Assembly (NCBI GenBank): GCA_015057435.1
Contig: SVEJ01000003.1
Span: forward strand, 1-64,000
DNA: 64,000 nucleotides
DNA from: Lachnospiraceae bacterium
GTDB lineage: Bacteria; Bacillota; Clostridia; Lachnospirales; Lachnospiraceae
Direction: 5' to 3'
A program made the translations under genes and the position numbers. Below, piece after piece: positions 25,924 through 34,293 of the stretch. The stretch's first letter is position 1, and every line of letters begins with the position of its first letter. The notes beneath the pieces are model-generated. The model was not told the origin of the DNA. It did not search any database and saw nothing but the letters and a program-made list of their open reading frames with translations.

Positions 25924-27271
25924 TATTTTTATCAAAAGTATATTTTGTTATTTTATATTAGGTATCATAGTAGCTTCCTTCATAGGATCGATTGTAAGCA
26001 TTATTTGGTTGCTCTTTAGTAAAAGAGCAACCAAATTTTATATAATCGAGTCTATGAAATATTTGAAGTTGATTATGATGAGTTTTGTTTTGCCCGCAAT
26101 TCCGTTTTGGGTATATCCGGTTTGCAAAATGATTAGAAGAGGATCGTATATCAATTTGAATAATCCGATGTTTGACAAGTTGGTTATTCTTATTGGAATT
26201 TGGTTGTTCTTTATTGTCTTGGTATTGGCATATCGTTTTTTTCATTACTGTCGCATGTGCAGAATCAGTGGAGAGAGTGTCCCGATACAGGATGAGGATA
26301 TCTTGTTAAAATTAGAGAATTGGAAAGATGGATTAGGGATTCAAAAAGATGTAAGCATAAGTTATAATGCGCACATATCTTCTCCTGCTATTTTATATCA
26401 CAAAGGATACCGGATTCTATTTCCTGCTTTTGCGATGACAGAGCGTCAGATGGAAATAGCATTATTGCATGAATTGGTACATTTGAAGAATAAGGATACG
26501 ATAACGAAGGATGTTTGTTTTTTTGTGCAACTGCTTCATGGTTGGAATCCGTTTGCATATATGCTGAAAAATAGTATTGTAAGGTGGGCAGAAGTTCTTT
26601 GTGATTTGAAAGTCTGTGAATTGGGTGAAGAGATATTCACTGCAAAGGAATATTACAATACCATTTTGGAGATGATGAAACAGGCACAAGAGGAAACGCA
26701 TGATGATGTTATGTTTTGTCTGTTTGAAAAAGAGTCCCTGATTCGATTTCGAATTGATAAATACAAGTTAGCAAAACAAGAAAAAACGTATCGAGCCAAT
26801 AGGTGTTTTGCGATGGCATCCGCGTTGGTTTGTGGATTGACTTTGTTGGTGTCTTCTATAACGGTTCAAGGGTTGTATGTGTGGTATGAAGATTCTTTGA
26901 TTGGTTTTGAGAAAGAAACGCAAAAAGAGGAAGTTCGGATAAAAAAATGCGACGATTCTGTTTTTATAAATGTCTCAAAAATGTATCGTGATACGCATGA
27001 TTTTACACAGGCACTAGATGAAAAGAGAATACTTGATAAGAATGAAGTGTGGGAAATCCAAGCAAAATCAAGCAATATAGAGGACATAGATGTCTTTATA
27101 TTTACGGAGTCGCAAAGTTATGTGATAGGTTATAGGACCGAAGGAGGCATGAATTATTTTGACGGCACCAAGACAGCGAGTTATTCTTTTGATGATAAAA
27201 TCAAGAGTATCATCATAAAGAATTGTGGAGAAAAAGAAGAATTTGATATAGCAGCCAATACAAGAAGATGA
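25913..27271 (+). CDS. BlaR1/MecR1-like M56 membrane metalloprotease
   Basis: This 452-residue membrane protease has about four transmembrane segments (roughly 5-35, 45-70, 90-115 and 298-320) and the zinc motif HELVH within ALLHELVHLKNKD near residue 185. The downstream EVLCDLKVCE near 225 provides the expected further acidic ligand. BlaR1 carries a beta-lactam-binding sensor after the last helix. Here only about 130 residues follow it, without penicillin-binding motifs, so the signal is unlikely to be a beta-lactam. It overlaps the BlaI-like gene, and the pair should form an induction switch. The likely regulated gene is the secreted protein immediately downstream or itself. Confidence 0.88.
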   Translation: MSYNIFIKSIFCYFILGIIVASFIGSIVSIIWLLFSKRATKFYIIESMKYLKLIMMSFVLPAIPFWVYPVCKMIRRGSYINLNNPMFDKLVILIGIWLFFIVLVLAYRFFHYCRMCRISGESVPIQDEDILLKLENWKDGLGIQKDVSISYNAHISSPAILYHKGYRILFPAFAMTERQMEIALLHELVHLKNKDTITKDVCFFVQLLHGWNPFAYMLKNSIVRWAEVLCDLKVCELGEEIFTAKEYYNTILEMMKQAQEETHDDVMFCLFEKESLIRFRIDKYKLAKQEKTYRANRCFAMASALVCGLTLLVSSITVQGLYVWYEDSLIGFEKETQKEEVRIKKCDDSVFINVSKMYRDTHDFTQALDEKRILDKNEVWEIQAKSSNIEDIDVFIFTESQSYVIGYRTEGGMNYFDGTKTASYSFDDKIKSIIIKNCGEKEEFDIAANTRR

Positions 27272-27287
27272 AATTAAAAAAATAGTA

Positions 27288-27325
27288 TACAGATGCTTGT
27301 AAAGGCTGCTTGTTTATGTTATAAT
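27288..27325 (+). promoter_or_regulatory. Sigma-A promoter with a TACA/TGTA dyad on the -35 box
   Basis: TTGTAA (27297-27302) and a perfect TATAAT (27320-27325) are spaced by 17 bases. TACA at 27288-27291 and TGTA at 27298-27301 form a dyad that covers the -35 box. BlaI operators are built from TACA/TGTA halves, but usually with a shorter spacer than the 6 bases seen here. Confidence 0.6.
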
Positions 27326-27359
27326 GAAACTATAAATTTAGGAGAGAGGAGGTAAAAAT

Positions 27360-27803
27360 GTGAAGCATGTAAAACGAATACTTCTGTTTTTGATAGTGTT
27401 TGCCGGTGTTTGTGTTTTTGGTACGAAAGCGCAGGCACAAGGGATGAAGGAATGTACTGCACATATTTCGGATCCTGAGTTTGCCGGTATCATAGAAGAA
27501 TCTATGGGAAACATTGTGGAAGACAGAGCGAATTCAAGAAGTTTGAATGTGACTGTGGCGGCAGCAAGAAGATACACGACCGTATATTTTGATGTTAATA
27601 GCGGAAGGAGCATCCAGATCAACGCGACTTTATCAAAGTCAGGCAATGTTGGAATTATTGATGCTGACGGCTATGTACGTTATGTGACAGGCACGCGTAT
27701 TAATCATACTTTTGCAATATCGCAAACCAATGCATATTGCGTGTTTGTACAGAATTTGAATAGTGTATCAATTACGGCAACAGGTAGTTATTCTTGGAAT
27801 TAA
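27360..27803 (+). CDS. Small secreted protein of unknown function
   Basis: This 147-residue protein has a signal peptide (KHVKR, then a hydrophobic stretch ending in TKAQAQG near residue 24). The mature part contains two Cys residues and a beta-rich C-terminal half (TTVYFDVNSGRSIQINATLS, GNVGIIDADGYVRYVTG) resembling a small beta-sandwich. No family is recognised. GTG 27360 is the start, 7 bases after GAGGAGG. The ATG at 27358 is read as ATG-TGA and would stop at once. It has its own sigma-A promoter and may be the target of the upstream BlaI/M56 pair. Confidence 0.7.
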   Translation: MKHVKRILLFLIVFAGVCVFGTKAQAQGMKECTAHISDPEFAGIIEESMGNIVEDRANSRSLNVTVAAARRYTTVYFDVNSGRSIQINATLSKSGNVGIIDADGYVRYVTGTRINHTFAISQTNAYCVFVQNLNSVSITATGSYSWN

Positions 27804-27831
27804 TATGAAAAATCTATAACCAAACCAGCAT

Positions 27832-27862
27832 GGCAAGGTGGTTTTCCGCCTTGCCTTTTTTG
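27832..27862 (+). terminator. Rho-independent terminator
   Basis: GGCAAGG and CCTTGCC flank a short loop and are followed by TTTTTTG. Confidence 0.85.
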
Positions 27863-27912
27863 TGATTTGTGATATTCTAAATGTGAAATAGCCGAAGAGA
27901 AAGAGGCGGAGC

Positions 27913-30189
27913 ATGGAATTAGAAGGAATTGTATTAAAAATAATATATAAAAATGATGATAACCAATATGTTGTATTTGCAATCGAGACAGCTGATGGCG
28001 ATGAAGAGACTTGTGTTGGATATTTGAACGGGTTAGAAGAGGGAATGTATATTCTTGCAAAGGGAGAGTATGTTACGCACCCTCAGTATGATATGCAATT
28101 CAAAGTATCGGAATATACGGTCAAGATGCCGGACGACCTGGTTAGTATGGAGCGTTACTTGGGCTCGGGTGCCATCAAGGGTATTGGCGAGATTATGGCT
28201 AAGAGAATCATTAAGAAATTCGGTAAAGATACATTTCGGATTATCGAAGAAGAGCCGGAGCGCTTAGCTGAAATTAAGGGCATTTCTGAGAGAAAGGCGA
28301 ATGAGATAGGCGTTCAATTTATTGAAAAGCAGGAAATGCGAGAGGCGCTGATGTTTTTGTCGCAATATGGTATTTCACCTAATTTATCAGTAAAAATCTA
28401 TCGTGAATATGGACAGAAAATGTACACAATCATGAAAAAGAATCCTTATAAGATAGCGGAAGATATTACGGGTGTTGGATTTAAAATTGCTGATGCAATT
28501 GCTATGAAAGCAGGTATCGGGTGGCAATCGGATTTTCGTATCCGTGCTGCGCTCATTTATACACTTAGTCAGGCTGTCGGGGTAGGACATATCTATCTGC
28601 CGAAAAAGATTTTAATTAATTGGACGAAACAATTATTGGAAAAAAGTAGTGAAGGCATTACAGAACAAGAGGTCTCGCTTCTTTCGGAGGAGGATATTGA
28701 GATTCAGCTTATGAATCTTAATGTAGACGGAAAGGTTGTCTTGAAAGAGGAAGATAATGAAGTAATCGTATATGGACAAAGTTTTTATCACAAGGAGTTA
28801 AACACGGCGCGCATGCTTTTGGAGACGAAGGCAAATATGGCGGTGCCGGATTATTTGTTGGAAGAAACGATTCGACGGATAGAAGAGCAAGAGCATATTG
28901 AATTAGATGATATACAAAAAGAAGCGGTAAAGGTTGCGGCGAGAAATGGTGTAGTTGTTATAACCGGCGGACCGGGAACCGGTAAAACAACGACAATCAA
29001 GGCGATTATTCGTTATTTCTGCATGGAAGAAGCAGATATTTTACTTGCTGCGCCGACGGGAAGAGCTGCAAAGAGAATGACGGAAGCAACAGGGTATCAG
29101 GCGCAGACGATACATAGATTGTTAGAGCTTTCCGGAACAATATCAGAAGATGGAGAGCACACAGGTATCCGATTTGAAAGAAATGCGCAAAATCCACTAG
29201 ATGCGGATGTGGTGATTATTGATGAGATGTCGATGGTTGATTTATCGTTGATGCATGCACTTATGCTGGCAATCTTGCCGGGGACGCATCTAATCTTGGT
29301 TGGTGATGAGAATCAGCTGCCGTCTGTTGGTGCGGGAAATGTGTTAAAGGATATTATTCGTTCGAGCACTATTCCGGTTGTTGCACTTAAGAAAGTTTTT
29401 AGACAGGAGGCAGGCAGTGCAATTGTAGAGAATGCACACAAGATTAATGAAGGGTTGCCGATTGTCTTAGATAACAAAAGTAAAGACTTTTTCTTTTTGC
29501 CTCGGAATAATACAAAAGATGTTGCGGGTGAAGTTACACAGTTGTTAACCAGAAAATTACCGAATTATGTTGGTTGTAAGGATACGGAGATTCAGGTTCT
29601 TACTCCGATGCGAAATGGTGATTTGGGTGTTTCGAATCTCAATACACTATTGCAAAAAGCGTTGAATCCGGGCACTTCAAGAAAAAAGGAAAAGGAATTG
29701 CAAAATGGCATTATCTTTCGTGAGGGCGATAAGGTAATGCAGATTCGTAATAACTATAAGCTGGAATGGGTAATTTATCATGAAAAAGGTAGATTCAAGA
29801 TAGAAGAGGGTGTCGGTGTATTTAATGGTGACATGGGTATCGTAAAAGAGATAGATGATTATAATGAGGAAGTGGTTGTTCTCTTTGATGATGAAAAGGA
29901 GGTCCGATATCCGTATAATATGTTGGATGAATTAGAGCTTTCGTATGCGATTACAATTCACAAGTCACAGGGAAGTGAATATCCGGCTGTTGTAATACCG
30001 TTATTCAGCGGCCTGAAAGTGCTGATGAACCGTAACCTTTTGTATACGGCAGTGACAAGAGCAAAACAATGCGTTGTGCTTGTAGGAAGTGGTCATATGA
30101 TAGAGTCGATGATTTTGAATAACGATGAGCAAAAAAGATACTCGTCTTTGGATGTTAGAATGCTACAATTGTTAGAGGAAGGATTTTAG
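27913..30189 (+). CDS. recD2: RecD2-type ATP-dependent DNA helicase
   Basis: This 758-residue SF1B 5'-3' helicase acts in DNA repair and replication restart without RecBC. The N-terminal part has an OB-like region and helix-hairpin-helix repeats (GSGAIKGIGEIMAKRI, LAEIKGISERKANEI near residues 85-130). The helicase core has Walker A GGPGTGKTTT near 352, Walker B VVIIDEMSMVDL near 433, GDENQLPSVGAG near 465, and the C-terminal YAITIHKSQGSEYPAVVIPL near 680. The length fits RecD2. It lies directly upstream of comFC, where B. subtilis has the comFA helicase. Confidence 0.95.
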   Translation: MELEGIVLKIIYKNDDNQYVVFAIETADGDEETCVGYLNGLEEGMYILAKGEYVTHPQYDMQFKVSEYTVKMPDDLVSMERYLGSGAIKGIGEIMAKRIIKKFGKDTFRIIEEEPERLAEIKGISERKANEIGVQFIEKQEMREALMFLSQYGISPNLSVKIYREYGQKMYTIMKKNPYKIAEDITGVGFKIADAIAMKAGIGWQSDFRIRAALIYTLSQAVGVGHIYLPKKILINWTKQLLEKSSEGITEQEVSLLSEEDIEIQLMNLNVDGKVVLKEEDNEVIVYGQSFYHKELNTARMLLETKANMAVPDYLLEETIRRIEEQEHIELDDIQKEAVKVAARNGVVVITGGPGTGKTTTIKAIIRYFCMEEADILLAAPTGRAAKRMTEATGYQAQTIHRLLELSGTISEDGEHTGIRFERNAQNPLDADVVIIDEMSMVDLSLMHALMLAILPGTHLILVGDENQLPSVGAGNVLKDIIRSSTIPVVALKKVFRQEAGSAIVENAHKINEGLPIVLDNKSKDFFFLPRNNTKDVAGEVTQLLTRKLPNYVGCKDTEIQVLTPMRNGDLGVSNLNTLLQKALNPGTSRKKEKELQNGIIFREGDKVMQIRNNYKLEWVIYHEKGRFKIEEGVGVFNGDMGIVKEIDDYNEEVVVLFDDEKEVRYPYNMLDELELSYAITIHKSQGSEYPAVVIPLFSGLKVLMNRNLLYTAVTRAKQCVVLVGSGHMIESMILNNDEQKRYSSLDVRMLQLLEEGF

Positions 30190-30223
30190 GGAGGTGTGAT
30201 GCATCAAAGAATGGATTATAGAT

Positions 30224-30916
30224 TTGTTATATCCAAAAAAATGTCCGTTGTGCGATAAAACGCTGGTGTTTTTAGAAGATGGGGTTTGCGATATATGTGA
30301 GAAGAATCAACCGAAAGTTGTTGCACCGTTTTGTATGAAATGCGGCAAGACGGTAGAGGATGTCGAGCAGGAGTACTGTGCAGATTGTGTAGCAATCCCG
30401 AAAAGTTTTGAAAAGGGATATCCGGCATTTTCTTATCGGGATGGAATTAAAGATGCGATATATGCGTTCAAGTATAAAAATCAACGATATTATGCAGAAT
30501 ATTTTTCAGACAGTATTTTGCAACTATACAAAGAAGAACTGCAACAACTCAATCTAGACGGTATTGTTCCGGTTCCTGTTCACAAATATAAGAAACGACA
30601 AAGGGGATATAACCAAGCAGAAGTCTTAGCAGATTGTCTTGCAAAGGAACTTCAATTGCCGATGTATCCATCTTATTTGCTAAGAGTGGAGAATACGAAT
30701 CCGCAAAAGGAATTAAATGACAAAATAAGAATAAAAAACCTAAAAAATGCTTTTAAAATAGGTGAAAATGCGATAGAATTAAAGAAGGTTCTACTTGTGG
30801 ATGACATTTATACTTCTGGAGCGACAATTGAAGCATGCACAAGGATATTGTTAGAAGCAGGGGTGCAGAAGGTATACTATACGAGTGTAGCTATAGGCAA
30901 AGGTTATTCCGGATAG
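30224..30916 (+). CDS. comFC: ComF-family protein with phosphoribosyltransferase domain
   Basis: This protein is related to ComFC, needed for uptake of single-stranded DNA in competent cells. Residues 8-55 carry four CxxC pairs (CPLC, CDIC, CMKC, CADC) forming zinc sites. The C-terminal half has the PRTase loop KKVLLVDDIYTSGATIEAC near residue 192 and the block YKKRQRGYNQAEVLA near 122. The start is unclear. TTG 30224 is the first standard initiation codon in this frame, but it is about 30 bases after a strong GGGAGG at 30189-30194. The frame is open from 30200, so a non-standard start such as ATC 30203 would add seven residues (IKEWIID) that fit the family. It heads the flagellar block, as in B. 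subtilis. Confidence 0.85.
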   Translation: MLYPKKCPLCDKTLVFLEDGVCDICEKNQPKVVAPFCMKCGKTVEDVEQEYCADCVAIPKSFEKGYPAFSYRDGIKDAIYAFKYKNQRYYAEYFSDSILQLYKEELQQLNLDGIVPVPVHKYKKRQRGYNQAEVLADCLAKELQLPMYPSYLLRVENTNPQKELNDKIRIKNLKNAFKIGENAIELKKVLLVDDIYTSGATIEACTRILLEAGVQKVYYTSVAIGKGYSG

Positions 30917-30949
30917 TAATACACAACATGATGTACGGGAGGAATACAG

Positions 30950-31351
30950 ATGGAAGTAAAGACATGTAAGCAGTGTAAGAGATTATTTAACTATTTGGCG
31001 GGACCTCCGATTTGTCCGGGCTGTAAGAATAAGTTGGATGAGAAATTTGCCACGGTCAAGGAGTTTGTTCGTGAGAATCCACACGCCGGTATTACAGAAG
31101 TGGCTGAGGCGAATGAAGTGCCTGCAAGTCAGATTCGTCGCTGGATTCGTGAAGAGAGGTTATCATTTTCTGACGAGTCGGGTGTTGGTTTGGATTGTGA
31201 AAGCTGTGGAAAGATTATCAAATCCGGCCGCTTGTGTGAAGAGTGCAAGAGTAAGTTGTTAGGCAGCTTCACGGATATGTATCGACAGGATGAATCGATT
31301 GTTGCGAAGAAACATAGAGAAGCGGCGAGAATGCGTTTCTTGGATAATTAA
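30950..31351 (+). CDS. yvyF: Flagellar operon zinc-ribbon protein YvyF
   Basis: This 133-residue protein is of the TIGR03826/YvyF type found next to flgM in Firmicutes. It has an N-terminal zinc ribbon (CKQCKRLF and CPGCKNK), a central helix-turn-helix-like part (HAGITEVAEANEVPASQIRRWIREERL near residues 45-75) and a second zinc ribbon (CESCGK and CEECKSKL). It probably regulates flagellar gene expression, but its exact role is not established. GGGAGGAA precedes the start. It is separated from flgM by a hairpin and a new sigma-28 promoter. Confidence 0.88.
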   Translation: MEVKTCKQCKRLFNYLAGPPICPGCKNKLDEKFATVKEFVRENPHAGITEVAEANEVPASQIRRWIREERLSFSDESGVGLDCESCGKIIKSGRLCEECKSKLLGSFTDMYRQDESIVAKKHREAARMRFLDN

Positions 31352-31363
31352 GATGAACAGATC

Positions 31364-31389
31364 AAAGCACTCCGTAAGGGGTGCTTTTG
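31364..31389 (+). terminator. Terminator hairpin after yvyF
   Basis: AAAGCACTCC and GGGGTGCTTT form a 10-bp stem with a 4-base loop, ending in a short TTTT. It is moderately strong. Confidence 0.65.
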
Positions 31390-31439
31390 TAACGCATAAA
31401 AAAGATGCGAGAATTATATGAGTTTTTTTCAATTTGGTC

Positions 31440-31466
31440 TAATGTTTTGAAAAAACAGGCCGATAT
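31440..31466 (+). promoter_or_regulatory. Sigma-28 (SigD) promoter of flgM
   Basis: TAAT at 31440-31443, a 16-base spacer and a perfect CCGATAT at 31460-31466 (GCCGATAT with 15 bases). It lets the anti-sigma gene be driven by the sigma factor it inhibits, as in other flagellar systems. Confidence 0.8.
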
Positions 31467-31545
31467 AATTATTGAATCCATTAATCGAGGATTGAATAAT
31501 TTGACTTGTTAAGAGCAGGTTGAGTATAAGGAGGAAGGTGTGACA

Positions 31546-31833
31546 ATGCGAATTGGTGCATACAATCAGGTTTCTCAGGTATATGGGAATAAGCCGGTAA
31601 AGAAAAGTTATAATGCCAGTGCATATGGTGTTGCTTCAACAACAGATCAGGTTTCTTTCTCAACAGTTGGAAAGGATATGCATGTTGCAAAGACGGCATT
31701 GAAAGAAGTTCCGGATGTGAGACAGGACAGAATTAATGCGTTGAAAGAAAGCATTGCAAATGGTACCTATCATGTAAGTGCAGAGAGCTTTGCAGATAAG
31801 CTTATTGCTGCATTTGATGAGAAATCCATCTAA
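31546..31833 (+). CDS. flgM: Anti-sigma-28 factor FlgM
   Basis: This 95-residue protein binds and holds sigma-28 inactive until the hook is finished and FlgM is exported. The N-terminal part is disordered in character (Ser, Thr, Asn, Tyr). The C-terminal half carries the sigma-binding helices, with DVRQDRINALKESIANGTYHVSAESFADKLI matching the FlgM consensus. The length is normal. ATG 31546 is used. GTG 31540 is an alternative only 5 bases from GGAGG. It has its own sigma-28 promoter and is bracketed by hairpins, so it can be regulated separately from its neighbours. Confidence 0.93.
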   Translation: MRIGAYNQVSQVYGNKPVKKSYNASAYGVASTTDQVSFSTVGKDMHVAKTALKEVPDVRQDRINALKESIANGTYHVSAESFADKLIAAFDEKSI

Positions 31834-31857
31834 CTCCGAAAGCGTTTGCTTTCGGAG
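31834..31857 (+). terminator. Hairpin after flgM, attenuator-like
   Basis: CTCCGAAAGC and GCTTTCGGAG form a perfect 10-bp stem with a GTTT loop directly after the flgM stop. No T-tract follows, so partial termination or mRNA end protection is more likely than full termination. Confidence 0.55.
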
Positions 31858-31893
31858 TAGTGAATGGACATTTGATTGACAAAGGAGAATCAG

Positions 31894-32409
31894 ATGGCGA
31901 GCTTAATTGAGATATTAATCGAGGCTCTTGAAGAAGAAAGTGTTTTATATGATAAGCTTACAAAAGAGTCTATGGCAAAGACACCGGTTATTGTGGCAAA
32001 TGATTTGGAAAAACTTGCAAAAGCCAATGCCGATGAACAAAAGATAGTAGATGAGATAACCGCGGTGTCTCATAAAAGAAATCAGGCTTTAACAGAGATA
32101 GCGACTGTAATGGGCAAGGATGCAAAAACTATTACTGTTTCCGAAGTCATTAAGATGATGGAGAAGCAGCCGGAGTTTCAGCATCCTTTAATTGTTGTAA
32201 GAGATAAGATGTTAAAGCAGGTAGATATATTAAAACAAGTTAATCTACACAATCAGGACTTGTTAAAAGAGTCATTAGAGATGACGGAATATTCCATTAA
32301 CCTGATTCAGTCGATGAATCAGGCACCGGAAACAGCGAATTACAGTAAGGGAAGTTATAGTGGTGCAACATTAGGCGCGAATTATTCTTCCTTTGATACC
32401 AAGCAGTAG
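31894..32409 (+). CDS. flgN: FlgN-like chaperone for hook-associated proteins
   Basis: This 171-residue all-helical protein matches the FlgN/YvyG family, which keeps FlgK and FlgL soluble before export. Supporting features are the N-terminal LIEILIEALEEESVLYDKLTKES helix, a second helix rich in Ala/Asp/Lys, and a hydrophobic C-terminal helix ending in LIQSMNQ. The tail from residue 150 is Ser/Gly/Tyr-rich and probably flexible. AAAGGAGA supports ATG 31894. It is placed directly before two flgK genes, as expected. Confidence 0.8.
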   Translation: MASLIEILIEALEEESVLYDKLTKESMAKTPVIVANDLEKLAKANADEQKIVDEITAVSHKRNQALTEIATVMGKDAKTITVSEVIKMMEKQPEFQHPLIVVRDKMLKQVDILKQVNLHNQDLLKESLEMTEYSINLIQSMNQAPETANYSKGSYSGATLGANYSSFDTKQ

Positions 32410-32437
32410 GATGATTGATTAGAAAGGAGGAGCTGAC

Positions 32438-34264
32438 ATGTCAGGAACGATGGGTAATTTTTGGGTTGGTGTAAGCGGATTACAATCCAGCCAATATGCA
32501 TTGAATGCGACCGCACACAATATAACGAATGCAGGTTCAAAGGGATATTCCAGACAGCAGGTTCTTCTTGCAGATCTTAGTTATCATCATCTTGGGGATA
32601 CCGCAGTCGGAAGGAATCAGGCAGGTCTTGGAACATCCATTGCGGATGTAAGATTGATAAGAGATACATTTGTAGATAAAGCATATCGTAAAGAGCTTGG
32701 AAGAGAACAGTTTTATCAGACAAAGTACGATGTGGTAGCAGAGGTACAGAATTATTTTGGTGAATTAGAGGGAAGTGATTTCCGTACTTATATGCAAAAT
32801 CTCTGGTCTGCAGCACAAGAGCTTCAAAAGGAATCGAATAGTATTGTTACACGAAGCTCATTTATCGCACAGGCCGTGACATTTATTGAACAATCGAATG
32901 AGATATATGATCAGTTAACAACCTATCAAAAGAATCTCAATCAAGAAATTGAAGATCAGGTTAATCGAATTAACGAATTAGCAGATATAATCTATGATTT
33001 GAACCATAAGGTTACGATGGTGGAAGCATCCGATATAGAAAGTGCGAACGACTATAGGGATCAAAGAGATGCAGCGTTAGATGAACTTTCAGGCATCATT
33101 TCTATTTCTTACAAGGAAAACGCAGACGGGCAAGTGGATGTGTATGCAGAGCACAGAACTTTGGTAAGTATGTCACGCGTTTACAGAATGGATGTGAAAG
33201 CGGTTAGTGATTCATGCGACTTTTATATGCCGATTTGGAAAGACGATCAGGAGAATATTTTCAATCTGCATAATGTTCCGAATGCTGAAGCGAAGACAGA
33301 TACAGGTTCTCTTAAGGGAATTATCATGTCGCGTGGCGATTGGATTGCTGATTATACCGATATTCCGATTGCACCGGAAGCACCGGTAAGACCGGTTCGC
33401 TCGGATTACGCAACAGATGCGGAGTATGCAGATGCAATAATAGAATACAATGATCAATATCAGGATTATCAGACTGAATATGAACAGTTTGTAAAAGATA
33501 GAGATTATTACAATACATATCTTGAACCGTATACAGTGAATAATATCATCGCGCAATTCGATCAGCTTGTACACGGAATCGTAACGAAGATGAATGATAT
33601 TCTTTGTCCGAATAAGGAAGTTACGGTTACGAACCCTGACGGAAGTACGCGCACAATTCAGATTCTGGACGAGGAAAAAGCCGGATACGGAATGGGTAAA
33701 GAGAACAAGGTACAAGGTAAGGAATTGATCAAACGTAGAACGATAGAACGTTATACGGAACAGGAAGTGACCATTGTTAATGACGATGGCACAACGGAAA
33801 CAAGAACCGTACAGGTGTACAATGAAGAAGGCGATGAGGCGTTAACATTGTATACACTCGGTAATCTTGAGGTAAATGACGAATTAATTAAAAATCCAAG
33901 TTTGCTACCACTTACGAATGAGCAGAATGAAGAGCTACAAGCTGTTGCAGATCGCTTGATTCATATGTGGGAAGATGAGTTTGGAACACTTGGACCGAAC
34001 AGTCTTGTGGTTAATAACTATATGGGTTATTACAAAGAATTTATAGCAGATTTTGCAAACAAGGGATATACATATAATGGAATTGCGGAGACGCAATCTC
34101 AATCGGTATTGGAATTAGAGAACCAGAGACAGACGGTGGTTGGCGTTTCTACCGATGAAGAATTAAGTAATCTTATTAAATACCAGCAGGGATACAATGC
34201 ATCTTCGAGATATTTTACAGTTGTTTCGGAAATGGTGGAACATTTGATTAGCAAGTTGGGATAA
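32438..34264 (+). CDS. flgK: Flagellar hook-associated protein FlgK, copy 1
   Basis: This 608-residue hook-filament junction protein has N-terminal FWVGVSGLQSSQYALNATAHNITNAGSKGYSRQQ and a C-terminal helix with STDEELSNLIKYQQGYNASSRYFTVVSEMVEHLI, both diagnostic of FlgK. The middle part contains an inserted Pro/Tyr/Asp-rich segment near residues 310-360 (APEAPVRPVRSDYATD and many Tyr/Asp/Glu) that is not in the second copy. AAAGGAGG precedes the start. It is followed after 29 bases by a second, divergent flgK. The two copies share ends but differ in the centre, so this is not a recent duplication. Confidence 0.9.
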   Translation: MSGTMGNFWVGVSGLQSSQYALNATAHNITNAGSKGYSRQQVLLADLSYHHLGDTAVGRNQAGLGTSIADVRLIRDTFVDKAYRKELGREQFYQTKYDVVAEVQNYFGELEGSDFRTYMQNLWSAAQELQKESNSIVTRSSFIAQAVTFIEQSNEIYDQLTTYQKNLNQEIEDQVNRINELADIIYDLNHKVTMVEASDIESANDYRDQRDAALDELSGIISISYKENADGQVDVYAEHRTLVSMSRVYRMDVKAVSDSCDFYMPIWKDDQENIFNLHNVPNAEAKTDTGSLKGIIMSRGDWIADYTDIPIAPEAPVRPVRSDYATDAEYADAIIEYNDQYQDYQTEYEQFVKDRDYYNTYLEPYTVNNIIAQFDQLVHGIVTKMNDILCPNKEVTVTNPDGSTRTIQILDEEKAGYGMGKENKVQGKELIKRRTIERYTEQEVTIVNDDGTTETRTVQVYNEEGDEALTLYTLGNLEVNDELIKNPSLLPLTNEQNEELQAVADRLIHMWEDEFGTLGPNSLVVNNYMGYYKEFIADFANKGYTYNGIAETQSQSVLELENQRQTVVGVSTDEELSNLIKYQQGYNASSRYFTVVSEMVEHLISKLG

Positions 34265-34293
34265 AAGCGTAGGGCTAGAAAGGAAGTGGAGAT

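Noticed and set aside
33340..33370. CCGATAT inside flgK copy 1
   Set aside because: It lies within coding sequence in the middle of the gene, without a proper -35 element.
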